Shown in pieces: positions 21,501-36,500 of a DNA stretch of 64,000 nucleotides. Position 1 is the first letter of the stretch; each line of letters begins with the position of its first letter. The stretch covers positions 44,158,498 to 44,222,497 of the forward strand of contig OX421492.1 in NCBI GenBank assembly GCA_949126835.1, in the 5' to 3' direction. Under the pieces are notes generated by a model. It was given only the letters and a program-made list of their open reading frames with translations, had not been told where the DNA came from and did not search any database. Made by a program: the position numbers and the translations under genes. The stretch is from Anisus vortex. Its lineage: Eukaryota; Mollusca; Gastropoda; Planorbidae.

Positions 21501-24500
21501 TTTCTAATTATTAGAGTCCATATCGTATGCGTAGGCCTACAATCAATGTGTTTTTGCTATCAATGTGGGAAATGTAGGCAGAGGATTTTGGGTCTAGGCA
21601 TAGGCCTAGCCGGTGTGGCCCTAGGTCTATCAGTCTATCAGACTTAAAATAGGCCTAACTAGGCTTAATCTAGAAGTCTAAGTAATTTTATTCACCAATA
21701 CATGGATGAAATGCACTCAATGCTGACTATATCTGACTAGAAATCATTACAAACAATGTTAATGGTAATTAGGTTAGGGCACTTGTATAATGCGTCATCA
21801 AAACATGTCATAAAAAAACAGGCACCGTTCTTTCTAGAAAGCATAGGCAGGACTACTTCAAAAGACTTTTTTTGTGTCGACCCACTATAGCAGGGGTCGG
21901 AAACCCATGGCTCGCGAGCCAGATGTGGCTCTTTTGATGGCTGCATCTGGCTCGCAGACAAATGTTCGATTATTAAAAAAATTGTTTTTTTTAAAGACTT
22001 TTTGATCTAAATATTAATTGCATATCAATGTTTCATTTTACAAATGAGCTAAAGTCTACTTCAGCTCAGCATCAGAAGAATTCAGAGACATAATTAGTTT
22101 ACTTTTAGAGTTGAAATTACACAAAATGCACACATTTACTTGAATTTTTAGTTTTAAACATAATGTATGGCTCTCACAGAATTACTTGTCAAAATATGTG
22201 GTATCCATGGCTCTCTAAGACAAAAAGGTTCCTGACCCCTGCACTATAGTGTTACTATAGGGATAGGAACTTCAGTATGGACAGGGACTTAGATGAAGAA
22301 ACAGATACCTAATTACTTTCCAATATGACTAATGGTTGTATTGATGGCTTCAAAATAAGTGAAGTTATGTGTTTGCCTTATGCATGATTGAAACTATATT
22401 TTAAGGAAAGTTTACAAATTAGGGTGAATATTTAGTAACTTTTATGCTTAAAAGGTATGCATTTTTTAGAACTTTTATGTTTAAAAGGTATGCATTTTTG
22501 AGAAGTTAAAGGCAGTGTAAACCCCCCACCCCCCAAATCAGGTCAATGACCTCCTCTCCCCCCCCCCCCAGAAAAAAATCACTGTGGACTATTCCCCCCT
22601 TGCACTATTTGCCCCCTCCCTACCTATTTCTATGGCAGCTAGCTGCTGTAAGGCTCTATTTTTGTAGCAGGATTTTAATAGGCTTAATGATCCTAATGAT
22701 TGGAAAGTAATAAAATTGTATTATCTACATGTTCTTTTAACTTACTGTACTACAATAGCAGTTTTTTTTTATACTTGTAAACTTGTAAGCTTTCTTTATA
22801 CTTTTCAATGTAGGCCCATATAAATATTTTCTCTATACTTGTTAAATGTTAGTGTAACACTCTATATGTTACAGATGCTCCTATACTGGACACTATATTT
22901 ACATTCTTTTGACCCCCCCCCCCCCCCCCCCCCCCACTATTTTTTATTTTCATAAACAAAATATTATCTTATATTTCTACTGTTTGTACTTTTTTTTTAA
23001 ATTTTAAGATTTCTAAAGACAATTAAAGGACTTTTTATAACGAACATTGCTTATTGGTACATTTTTAGATTTCACATTATAATGCCCTTAAAAATATTTT
23101 ATTTAATTCTATATGTATCTGCGTAAATGTTAAGTGAATTTGGTTCTGCTGCACCTCCTGAAATTTTAGATTTTCTCCTGAAAAACTCCTGAAAACCTCC
23201 TGAAATTTTGATTTGAGTTTGGTGCAGGAACCCTACTAATAAAGTTTACATCCCTGTAATAGTGAATTCAATCAGATAGTCATAAAGATCTCCTTTATTG
23301 AATTATTGTATTATTCTGTGATCATTATGATGAAAATGTATTCCTTTAGACTATGGCTGTAAAATAAGTTTTAACGTAGTAGTTACTGTCTACTAATGCA
23401 TTTTTGCATAAAATAAATCTTTCAAGGTGTTCCTTTTATAAATCCAGTTCATTATGACATTTTCTGACTCATGGAATACTTATATTTTGGAATAATAAAA
23501 ATCGATGTTATGTTTGATATGTATGTATATGGATAATGTTTTGTGGACAAGGTTTTGGTTTCTACTTGCAACAATCTATCTTTCCTCTTGAGTGACTTTC
23601 TATTTTTTCTACTTGAACTTAGGTTTGATGTTGATGCTGAACTAAACAAGTCTGAAACACAAGACAAAAAATGTGCAAAACCAGACATTAATGGCGTAGC
23701 AATGGATATTAATGATTCAGGTTTTTGTTTTTTCTTTGTATTTTGTCTTAGGTTTGTTTAACATATAAAATGTTGTTAAGAAGATGTTAGCTAGATTCTT
23801 AATTTAGAATTTTATTTTTTTTAACACTTGCATTTGCATCCCATGGTTCATAGAAATCACAACTTTAGATTATGTCGCTCATGGAAATCACTTCAATAAC
23901 TTCAATGAGTATACTGTTGAATTCTTGTATTTTGCATTGAGTTAATTGGCATTGTTTACTTGACTAGGTTTGAGCCAAGAAGAAAAGGAAAGGAAAGCAA
24001 ACAGAGAAAAAGAAAAAGGAAATGAGGTAAAGTTCAAATGTACAAATATAGACTTGATTACTTACTGGATAAGAACTAATTGAGGTAAAGTTCAAATGTA
24101 CAAATATAGACTTGATTACTTACTGGATAGGAACTAATTGAGGTAAAGTTCAAATGTACAAATATAGACTTGATTACTTACTGGATAGGAACTAATTGAG
24201 GTAAAGTTCAAATGTACAAATATAGACTTGATTACTTACTGGATATGAACTAATTGAGGTAAAGTTCAAATGTACAAATATAGACTTGATTACTTACTGG
24301 ATATGAACTAATTGAGGTAAAGTTCAAATGTTCAAATATAGTCTTGATTACTTACTGGATATGAACTAATTGAGGTAAAGTTCAAATGTACAAATATAGA
24401 CTTGATTACTTACTGGATATGAACTAATTGAGGTAAAGTTCAAATGTACAAATATAGACTTGATTACTTACTGGATATGAACTAATTGAGGTAAAGTTCA

Positions 24501-27500
24501 AATGTACAAATATAGACTTGATTACTTACTGGATAGGAACTAATTGAGGTAAAGTTCAAATTGTACAAATATAGACTTGATTACTTACTGGATAGGAACT
24601 TTGGTTACAAGATTTGAAATTGTACAGATTTTCAGGCTCTTTCGTTTGCCAATTGTTGTCAATAACTAATCACCTAAGATGATGACAACATTTATATGTT
24701 ATTGTTATCTTTCAAAAAGAAAATATATGACAGTTCTTTAATGTATGTACCTCTGGCAATGCCGGGTAATATAGCTAGTGTAAAATAAACTTCAATGATG
24801 TGATAGAATAACACAATCTAAAGTAGATTTTGATTATTTTTTTTAAACCTTCATATTACTTGAGTTACTTAAACATATTTCTTTCTTTCAAGGCATTTCA
24901 ATCTAAAGACTTCAAAGAATCTGTTGTGTACTATAGTCGCAGTATTTCTTTATTGCCAACTGCAGCATCATATAACAACCGTGCATTAGCATGTAAGTAA
25001 GGATTCAACAAAGAAATGTCAGTCTTCTTTGATAGTTTTCTAAAAGACTAAATTAATTTTTTTATTAAGAACAAGCAAGTTAGTGTAGAGTTAAAAAAAT
25101 AATTGATCAGATTTGTACATTGTGCACATTTGTAATAGATTTTTTTTTACTCATTTCAAAATCTTTGAACATTTTATATTTGGTTTATAAATCTTTCTGT
25201 TTAAATTTGATTTCAGATTTGAAATTAGAGGAGTGGGATAAAGCTATAGCTGATTGTAATAGTGTACTCAATCTAGAGAATTGTAATGTTAAAGGTAAGG
25301 AATCTTCAGCTAAAAGTTGAATACAATTTCCAACATTGTTGGACAATTAGTAAGAGTATTGCGTTGTATTGAAAATTAAATTATAGGAAATGACACTTTT
25401 ATTGATGCAATTTAGTTGATTATATTTTGCTCTATAGCTTTACTGAGAAGAGCTACTGCCTATAAAAGTAAAAAGAAATGTACAGAAGCTCTTGTTGATC
25501 TTGAAAAAGTTTTAACCATGGAACCAAATAACAAAATTGCAAAGGTAAATGAAATAAATATCAGAAAAGTAGATCTTTAGAATCAATGACTTTGAACAAA
25601 GGTAAATGAAATAAATATCACAAAAGTAGTTCTTTAGAATCAATGACTTTGAACAAAGGTAAATGAAATAAATCTCACAAAAGTAGTTCTTTAGAATCAA
25701 TGACTTTGAACAAAAGTAAATGAAATAAATATCACAAAAGTAGTTCTTTAGAATCAATGACTTTGAACAAAGGTAAATGAAATAAATATCACAAAAGTAG
25801 TTCTTTAGAATCAATGACTTTGAACAAAGGTAAATGAAATAAATATCACAAAAGTAGTTCTTTAGAATCAATGACTTTGAACAAAGGTAAATGAAATAAA
25901 TCTCACAAAAGTAGTTCTTTAGAATCAATGACTTTGAACAAAAGTAAATGAAATAAATATCACAAAAGTAGTTCTTTAGAATCAATGACTTTGAACAAAG
26001 GTAAATGAAATAAATATCACAAAAGTAGTTCTTTAGAATCAATGACTTTGAACAAAGGTAAATGAAATAAATATCACAAAAGTAGTTCTTTAGAATCAAT
26101 GACTTTGAACAAAGGTAAATGAAATAAATATCACAAAAGTAGTTCTTTAGAATCAATGACTTTGAACAAAGGTAAATGAAATAAATATCACAAAAGTAGT
26201 TCTTTAGAATCAATGACTTTGAACAAAGGTAAATGAAATAAATATCACAAAAGTAGTTCTTTAGATACAATGACTTTGAACAAAGGTAAATGAAATAAAT
26301 ATCACAAAAGTAGTTCTTTAGAATCAATGACTTTGAACAAAGGTAAATGAAATAAATATCACAAAAGTAGTTCTTTAGAATCAATGACTTTGAACAAAGG
26401 TAAATGAAATAAATCTCACAAAAGTAGTTCTTTAGAATCAATGACTTTGAACAAAGGTAAATGAAATAAATATCACAAAAGTAGTTCTTTAGAATCAATG
26501 ACTTTGAACAAAGGTAAATGAAATAAATATCACAAAAGTAGTTCTTTAGATACAATGACTTTGAACAAAGGTAAATGAAATAAATATCACAAAAGTAGTT
26601 CTTTAGATACAATGACTTTGAACAAAGGTAAATGAAATAAATATTACAAAAGTAGTTCTTTAGAATCAATAACTTTAAATGTTTTAAAAATCTGGAACTT
26701 TTTTTTGAATTATTTATTTAAAGGATATGCTTGAAAGTGTCAACCAATCAATGAAGTTAACAAAAGAGAAAGGCAAAAGATTAGTAATTGAAGAAGTTGA
26801 AGAAAGTGATGACATGAATGAAGAATATGAACCTTGTTTAACTGCACCATCAGAAAGGGAAACAGAAGATGTCATTGAGGAGGCAATTGAGAAGAGTTCC
26901 GATGTTATCAATCAAATGCCCAGTGTAAAAGTACAAAGTTCTTGTGAAACTGCTGCCAATCCACAATGTAAACCCAGTGTAGAAGTACAAAGTTCTTGTG
27001 AAACTGCTGCCAATCCACAATGTAAACCCAGTGTAGAAGTACAAAGCTCTTGTAAAACTGATGCCAATCCACAATGTAAACCCAGTGTAGAAGTACAAAG
27101 TTCTTTTAAAACTGATGCCACACTGCACTGTAACCAAAGCTCAGCATTAGTTGTTTCTGACTCGGTTGATAATTGTGCCTTATTGAGTGATGTTTCTAAA
27201 TTAGCAAATGAAGAAAATAATAGAGCTGAAATAACAAGAGAAGAAACAAAAGATAATTTCTCAACAAGTCGTCCAGTCTATGTACAGCTATCTCTGCCTT
27301 CGCATATTCAAGAGTATAAAGACATTGGTAATACATTGTTTCGTAGTGGACAGTATGCTGATGCAAGAGATCAATATACCATGGCAATTTTGGAACTTGA
27401 AAAAGGTAAACTATTTAAACTTAAAGCAGGGTTCCCGCGGCCTCCTGAAATTTCAGAATGTCCTGAAATCGCAAAAAAATGCAAAAACTCCTGAAAACCT

Positions 27501-30500
27501 CCTGAAATTTGAAATAATCTCCTGAAATGTCCTGAAAAATTGAGCTGGCCCCTATTTTTTCCTTCTCCAACACGTGTCCCTAGTTCAACAGCCCCACCTC
27601 CCGCGTGCATGATATGCTTACGCTTGCTACGTTAAGCCTATCCCTTCTCGCTTTGTGACGGTAAAGATGGTATACATACAGCTCTTCCCCCTCTTTCGCT
27701 CCCTCTCCCACAGTTTGGTGTCTGCTAGATTAGATAATGATAAGGACTAAGGTTAAGGACTAGACTAATGTGCCTATTTTCGCGATCTATGTTGAGAATG
27801 CCTGATCACGCTACGCGGGGCACCTACTCGTCTACTTGGGGTCAGCGAACCGACCTAATTTGTGCCGAATTGATTTATTTAATATATTTATATCAAAATA
27901 TACAGAAATATGTCTTTATTAGTTAAAAAAGAAAACGATGATGTTTTAGACGCTATCTTATATCATATGGTAAAAATTCCAGTAGGCCTATTTAGCTAGC
28001 CCTACCAGAGGAGTTATTTGCGATGTTGGCCTACGCCGATTGGCGCCAATAGGCGCTGATATCTTTACCAACTTTTTAAAGGTGTAGGCCCTACATGATT
28101 TTACTAGTTATGATATCGTATGTGAAGGCCTACAATGTGTTTTTGCTATTAATGTGGGAAATGTAGGCAGACGATTTTGGGTCTAGGCATAGGCCTAGCC
28201 GGTGTGGCCCAGGTCTATCAGTTTATCAGTCTAATGACTGGGCCTAATCTAGAAGTCTAAGTCATTTTATTCACCAATACATTGATGAAATGCACTCAAT
28301 GCTGAATAATATATCTGACTAGACATCATTACAAACAATGTTAAAAGTAATTAAGTTAAGGCACTTGTATAGCGCATCATCAAAACTGTGTCATCAAAAC
28401 CGGCGCCGTTCTGTCTAGAAAGCATAGGCAGGCCTACTTCAAAAGACTTTTTTTGTGTCAACCCACTATATTGTTACTATAGGGATAGAAATTTGAGTGT
28501 GGACAGGGACTTAGATGAAGAAACAGATACCTTACTTTCCCTTATGACTAATGGCTGTAGGTCTATTGATCGTTTTTTTTAAATAAGTGATGGTTTTTTC
28601 AAATAAGTGAAGCGCTGTGTTTGCCTAATATGCATGATTGAAACCCAGTGCCGTTGTAAGGGATTTGTGGGTCGGGGGGGCTTGGCCTCTTTAGGGGCCC
28701 CTGCATTTTGACATTCGACATTATGACATGAGAAAAAACAATTAGGACACTCCTTTGGGGCCCCCCTCAAGTAGGGGGCCGGGGGGACTTTTGAATTTGG
28801 ACCCCCCCTCCCCTAGCTATGTCACTGTTGAAACCATTTTTTAAGGAAAGTTTCCAAATTAGGGTGAATATTTAGTAACTTTTATCTTTAAAAGGTATGC
28901 ATTTTTTGAGAAGTTAAAAGGCAGTATAACCCCTGGAAAGTCAGATGCAACTTATCCAGAGTTTTTTTTTTTTAAATATGTTAGTTTAGGGAGATATTAT
29001 ATGCACCAGTTCAGAATCAGCTACTCCCTCCCCCCATCCCCGAAAAAAAAATCAATTCCCCCCTTGCTTTATTAGCCCCTCCTTACCTAACTACACATGG
29101 CTGCTGTAAGGTTTTATTTTTGTAGCAGGATTTTAATAGGGTTAATGACCCTAATGATTGGAAAGTAATCAAATTGGATTATCTACATGTCCTTTACAAT
29201 AGCAGTTTTTTTTATGTCAAAGTGAGTTTTTTTTAACTTGTAAATCTGTAAGCTTTCTATATACTTTTCTATGTAGGCCCATATAAATATTTTCTCTATA
29301 CTTGTTAATGTAACACTCTATATGTTACAGATGCCCCTATACAGGATACTATATTTGCATTCTCTACCTCCCCCCCCTTCCTTTTATTTTCATAAACAAA
29401 GTTTCTTTTATTTGTACTTTTTTTTTTTATTATAAGACTTCTAAAGACAGTTAAAGAACTCTATATAATGAACAATGGCACATATTTAGCTTTCACATTA
29501 TAATGCCCTTAAAAATATGTTATTTAATTTTATATATATCTGAGCTGAAATTGTATATTTTCTCCTGAAAACCTTTTGAAATTTTGATTTGATTTTGGTG
29601 CAGGAACCCTGTTAGAGATTTACACTTAATTGGTAAGGGGGTATATGTTTACATGACATTTTACAATGTTAAAAAATGTGTAATAAAATTTAACAATTGT
29701 CAATTTTGCTCAACTAGTGCTTTATTGATGAACTATATATCTTCTTCCTTTAGATCCTCACCAAGAAGTCAATCTGGCTATTGTGTTGAACAATCGTGCT
29801 GCATGTCATCTAAAGACAGGAAACTGTATTCATACTGTTGAAGACTGCACTCTGTCCCTAAGTCTAGTTCCCCACAATGTGAAAGCCTTGCTACGGAGAG
29901 CTGCTGCATATGAAAGTCTAGAAAAGTAAAGTCCCTTTAGTATTGAATAGCCTTTTTAAAAATTCTGCTAAGCCTAGAAAAGTAATGTCCCTTTAGTATT
30001 GAATAGCCTTTTTAAAAATTCTGCTAAGCCTAGAAAAGTAATGTCCCTTTAGTATTGAATAGCCTTTTTAAAAATTCTGCTAAGCCTAGAAAAGTAATGT
30101 CCCTTTAGTATTGAATAGTCTTTAAAAAAACTTTTGCTAAGCCTAGAAAAGTAATGTCCATTTAGTATTGAAAAGACTTGGAAAAACATTTGCTAAGCCT
30201 AGAAAAATAATGTCCCTTTAGTATTGAAAAGCCTTTTTAAACATTCTGCTAAGCCTAGAACAGTAATGTCCCTTTAGTATTGAATAGTCTTATAAAAAAC
30301 TTTTGCTAAGCCTAGAAAAGTAATGTCCATTTAGTATTGAATTGTTTTTAAACAAACATTTGCTAAGCCTAGAAAAGTAATGTTCCTTTAGTATTGAATT
30401 GTCTTTAAAAAACTTTTGCTAAGCCTAGAAAAGAAATGTCCATTTAGTATTGAATTGGCTTTAATAAACATTTGCTAAGCCTAGAAAAGTAATGTCCATT

Positions 30501-33500
30501 TACAGACCTGCCAAGTTGAAAACTTTAAAATTAGTAGTGAGCCACCTCAAAATTTCTATTTTGACCCCCAAATTAGTATTCCTTAGACCCCCAAATTAGT
30601 AGTCAATTAGTAGTAATATTTGTAAGCATTTTTTACACTACATCATGGTGTATTTATTTCACTCATATCCATTTCAAAGAAGCTTCATAATCTCTTAAGT
30701 ATTATTAAGTATACACTATTTAATATAACATAGAATAGGCACATACTCATAAGGGTCTACTATTTTAATTCAATTGTTAATTAAATTTAAATGAGTTACT
30801 AGAACTAGAACTTTAGCATTAGACTGAAATTTCAATTAATTTTTCAATTCGAGACGAATGCTAGCAAAGAATTTGAAAGAAACCCTTAGCCGGGCTTGGT
30901 CGCTTGGCTTATACGCCTAGCCTTAGTCATAGTATAGTCTATTCCAGTAGTCATCAGTAATTAGTAGTCATTAGCATGATTAGCGCATTAGGCTTCATTA
31001 GCCCTACTCTCTTGCCTTGGCCTTAGGAGCGACTCCACCACTTTAAAAACCATGAATGTGATAAATAATAGGGCAAAATGAAAAATATATTGTCATGAAA
31101 TCATTTAGCGAAACATAATGCTATTAAATTAATTGATTTGTTGATAGAAACGATAAAGTATCCCAGAATAATCCCAGTTTTAAAGCATGTGAACTTTTTT
31201 TATATAGATCAGTGAGGGACACAATTATTTATTAAATACAACTACCGGCCGGAAATCGTAATTTTAGTTTTGAGAGCGTCGGCATGTGTCCCATTCGCAT
31301 TTTTATTTACGGAATTTGTATTTTTCTTAGAAAATCAGAAAAAAATCGTAGTTTTGTGCTTTTTAGCAAAAATTTGAAAAAATGTGCATTTTTTTGGGCC
31401 CATTTCATAATTTTGTAGTCGGACCTTGTTTTTCTTATAAAGTAAGAAAAATTTGTAGTACTTGGCAGGTCTGCCATATAGTATTTACTATTGAATAGAC
31501 TTGGAAAAACATTTGCTAAGCCTAGAAAAGTATTGTCCCTTTAGTATTGAATTGTTTTTAAACCAACATTTGCTAAACCTAGAAATGTAATGTCCCTTTA
31601 GTATTAAATAGCATTTAAAAACCATCCGCTCCATGTAAGTGGATCCAAGATACTGATATAAACATTTTTGTTTGATTGCAGGTATTTGGATGCTTATGTG
31701 GATTATAAACATGTCCTTAGCATAGATAAATTAAGTGAACAAGCTGTACAAGGAGCTAATAGGTAAACAAGTTTTATAGTTTGAAATGTCAATTTTCAAC
31801 TGAGTACATATTCATTGTATTAGAAAACATTTGAGATTTAAGATTTATACTATGAATTTTTTAAGAAACTCATGAATTTAAAATCTGCTGTTAATGCATT
31901 TCTTTTTACCCAACCTTGTGAACAAACCACCTACTAGGCATAGATTTATAAATAATAATTACAACATGTTTCCAGATGTCAAAGTATTGTACAAAATGTG
32001 TATGGCTCAAGTTGGCGGCAGAAGATTCCTCCTATGGTATCTGTGAAGCCATGGCAGGTGCCTATCATCACTGAACAATCAGAACAAAAGTTGCCAGCTA
32101 CAAGTTAGTTTAGTTATGCACTAGTTTTGTTTCACATTTAAAAATGCTTAAACTTTTTCATAACATGATAACAATATTATGTTAATGAAAGCATTTAAGG
32201 AACCAGTGTCTATGTTTTTTTTCAGCCCCAAATAGTTCACCCCCGGCTGAGCCGGCAATAGAAAATGTTGAATCCAATGAAGAGAAGGCTAGTAAATGTG
32301 ATAATGTTTCAGTCCAGTCTAATAAGATGGAAGAATTAGAGAGGCTTAAACAACAGGGGAATGATCTTGTACAGAAGGTTGGTATTAACTCTACAACACG
32401 AAGCAATGTTGTGTACCATTTGAAAGTATTGAATTAGAGACATAAGGAAATGACATTTGAAGATTTAAATGGGCTCATTGCATCCCACCTCTCCACAAAT
32501 AATAAGATATGCTGGTAATTACAGGTGTACAATTTGTTGTGATTGTCATAAAGTGATTAACTAATCAGGCTGAGGTTAATTAGTTCACGCTATTAGTAAC
32601 TTGGCCATCAATAATTTGGCCAGTCTAATAAAATGACCTCTTATAGGTGTGCCTGGAAAATCAGTCTAGAAGAACATGTTAATCTTGACCGCTACCGGCT
32701 AGTTTGTAAGATTTGTGTGGCTACAAAGCCTTTGGTCAGGCAATAAATCGCGGTTGTTTATATAACGCAATCTGGACAAGTATATCAAACTGATTCACCC
32801 ATTTCACTGAGACGGAATAGTTGTGAAGTTATTTTCTGTGTCATGGGATACGGTAACGAGCAGCAGCCCGTTCGACTCGCTACCCGAAGGTCTGGGGTTC
32901 GAATCCTGGTGGAGGCTAGGATTTTTTTTCTCAGGACTTGAGGGTGTCCCTGAGTCTACCCAGCTCTGATGGGTACCTGACATTAGTTGGAATAAAGTAA
33001 AGGCGGCTGGGCATTGTGCTGGCCCCACATCCCAGTATGCCGTGGCCACAGAAACTGTTGAATGCTGCTTCAATATCCCTATGATCAGTTTATTGTGCTG
33101 GCCCCACATCCCAGTATGCCGTGGCCACAGAAACTGTTAAACGCTGCTTCAATATCCGTATGATCAGTTTATTGTGCTGGCCCCACATCCCAGTATGCTG
33201 TGGCCACAGAAACTGTTGAACGCTGCTTCAATATCCCTATGATCAGTTTATTGTGCTGGCCCCACATCCCAGTATGCCGTGGCCACAGAAACTGTTGAAT
33301 GCTGCTTCAATATCCCTATGATCAGTTTATTGTGTCTGTGCATCCTGTCTACATCCATTAAATTTAAATATCATGCCATAACTCTGACAAAACCCAAGGT
33401 AAAACGAAATATTATGTGACATAACTCTGACAAAACCCAAGATAAAATTAAATATCATGTGACATAACTCTGACAAAACCCAAGGTAAAATTTAATATCA

Positions 33501-36500
33501 TGTGACATAACTCTGACAAAACCCAAGGTAAAACTAAATATCATGTGACATAACTCTGACAAAACCCAAGGTAAAATTAAATATCATGTGACATAACTCT
33601 GTCAAAACCCAAGGTAAAACTAAATATCATGTGACATAACTCTGACAAAACCCAAGGTAAAATTAAATATCATGTGACATAACTCTGACAAAACCCAAGG
33701 TAAAACTAAATATCATGTGACATAACTCTGACAAAACCCAAGGTAAAACTAAATATCATGTGACATAACTCTGACAAAACCCAAGGTAAAATTAAATATC
33801 ATGTGACATAACTCTGACAAAACTCAAGGTAAAACTAAATATCATGTGACATAACTCTGACAAAACCCAAGGTAAAACTAAATATCATGTGACATAACTC
33901 TGACAAAACCCAAGGTAAAATAAAATATCATGTGACATAACTCTGACAAAACCCAAGGTAAAACTAAATATCATGTGACATAACTCTGACAAAACCCAAG
34001 GTAAAACTAAATATCATGTGACATAACTCTGACAAAACCCAAGGTAAAACTAAATATCATGTGACATAACTCTGACAAAACCCAAGGTAAAACTAAATAT
34101 CATGTGACATAACTCTGACAAAACCCAAGGTAAAATTAAATATCATGTGACATAACTCTGACAAAACCCAAGGTAAAACTAAATATCATGTGACATAACT
34201 CTGACAAAACCCAAGGTAAAACTAAATATCATGTGACATAACTCTGACAAAACCCAAAGTAAAATTAAATATCATGTGACATAACTCTGACAAAACCCAA
34301 TAAATATCATGTGACATAACTCTGACACAACCCAAGATAAAATTAAATATCATGTGACATAACTCTGACAAAACCCAAGGTAAAACTAAATATCATGTGA
34401 CATAACTCTGACAAAACCCAAGGTAAAACTAAATATCATGTGACATAACTCTGACAAAACCCAAGGTAAAATTAAATATCATGTGACATAACTCTGTCAA
34501 AACCCAAGGTAAAACTAAATATCATGTGACATAACTCTGACAAAACCTAAGGTAAAATTAAATATCATGTGACATGACTCTGACAAAACCCAAGGTAAAA
34601 CTAAATATCATGTGACATAACTCTGACAAAACCCAAGGTAAAACTAAATATCATGTGACATAACTCTGACAAAACCCAAGGTAAAATTAAATATCATGTG
34701 ACATAACTCTGACAAAACCCAATAAATATCATGTGACATAACTCTGACAAAACCCAAGGTAAAATTAAATATCATGTGACATAACTCTGACAAAACCCAA
34801 GGTAAAATTAAATATCATGTGACATAACTCTGACAAAACCCAAGGTAAAATTAAATATCATGTGACATAACTCTGACAAAATCCAAGGTAAAACTTCTGC
34901 CATCATATCCACTAGATAGATTAGCCAGGGATCTGTGGACATAGAATGTCTGGAGGGAGAGTTTTCACATTCCGGGTCATGCACGCTCCGAGTGAATGTA
35001 CAGGGACTTGTACATTGTACTGGTCACACACACAATCCCCTCAACACAGTGAAGCACTAATGATGGTTAATAAAGGTGTAAAAGTTGTTTGATGTGCTGT
35101 ATTTATCTAAACCATTGTTTTCTTTGCCAGGGTCAGTATGAAGAAGCTGTCAAGTATTATTCATCATGTATATCTCTGTGTCCAGAACAAACAGCTTGCT
35201 TTACAAATAGAGCTTTATGTTTTCTTAAATTGAACAAAGTAAGTCTTTGTAGCATTATATTTTTAAAGGTAGACTAATATTTGTGATTTAAACAGAGTAA
35301 GTCTTCGTAGCATTACATTTCTAAAGGTAGTCTAATATTTGTGATTTAAACAGAGTAAGTCTTTGTAGCATTACATTTCTAAAGGTAGACTAATATTTGT
35401 TATTTAAACAGAGTAAGTCTTTGTAGTTACATTTCTAAAGGTTGTCTAATATTTGTGATTTAAACAGAGTAAGTCTTTGTAGCATTACATTTCTAAAGGT
35501 AGACTAATATTTGTTATTTAAACAGAGTAAGTCTTTGTAGCATTACATTTCTAAAGGTAATACCCTGTGCTGCTACCACATGAAGTACATTGTTAATTTC
35601 TTGCTAATAACAAAAATAAAAAGTCATTTTTTTTAAATAAATTTGGATAGATTATTACTGTTGAACTTATATCTGTGAAATACTTCAGTCCTAGATATTT
35701 TCTTCTAGAAAGTTTTTATAAAGAAGTTTTTTATGCAGCTATTTATTATAAAAAAAGAACAATATTTTCTCCTGACAAAAACTTTTGTTAAACAAATGAT
35801 GTCATTGTAAGACAATCCATGATTATGTAGATATAATAGTATAGGTAAATTATCTCCCCTTTATTGAGTACTAAAGCAAATGTTCACTAATTTGTATGTT
35901 ATTAATTAGCCATAGACTGTTTAAAATATTCATTTTTAAATGTAAACGTTTATTTAAAAAGTGATATTTCCTTCCTTAGCCCACAGAAGCAGCTGCTGAT
36001 TGTACAAGTGTATTAAATAATCAAGCTAATAATCCTAAAGCTTTGTACAGAAGAGCTTTGGCACATAAAGTAAGAGTTATAGCATTTACACAATACTGTA
36101 GTGAAAAGTAAGAGTTATAGCATTTACACAATACTGTAGTGAAAAGTAAGAGTTCTAGCATTTACACAATACTGGAGGGAAAAGTAAGAGTTCTAGCATT
36201 TACACAATACTGGAGGGAAAAGTAAGAGTTATAGCATTTACACAATACTGTAGTGAAAAGTAAGAGTTCTAGCATTTACACAATACTGGAGGGAAAAGTA
36301 AGAGTTATAGCATTTACACAATACTGGAGGGAAAAGTAAGAGTTCTAGCATTTACACAATACTGTAGTGAAAAGTAAGAGTTATAGCATTTACACAATAC
36401 TGGAGGGAAAAGTAAGAGTTATAGCATTTACACAATACTGGAGGGAAAAGTAAGAGTTATAGCATTTACACAATACTGTAGTGAAAAGTAAGAGTTATAG

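Noticed and set aside
22911..22935. Long C tract as a structural signal
   Set aside because: Simple homopolymer inside an interspersed element; the sister copy has a shorter, interrupted version.
24735..24775. Short ctggcaatgccgggtaatat segment as a transposon end
   Set aside because: Looks like a repeat fragment but no partner end or target duplication was found.
25512..26669. 385-residue minus-strand open frame with repeated Tyr/Phe/Cys-rich 19-mers
   Set aside because: Runs antisense through the exon 10 donor minisatellite of SPAG1; looks like a membrane protein only because of AT-rich repeat translation.
27371..27610. Minus-strand 79-residue open frame rich in Gly
   Set aside because: Overlaps SPAG1 exon 11 end and the terminus of an interspersed element on the other strand.
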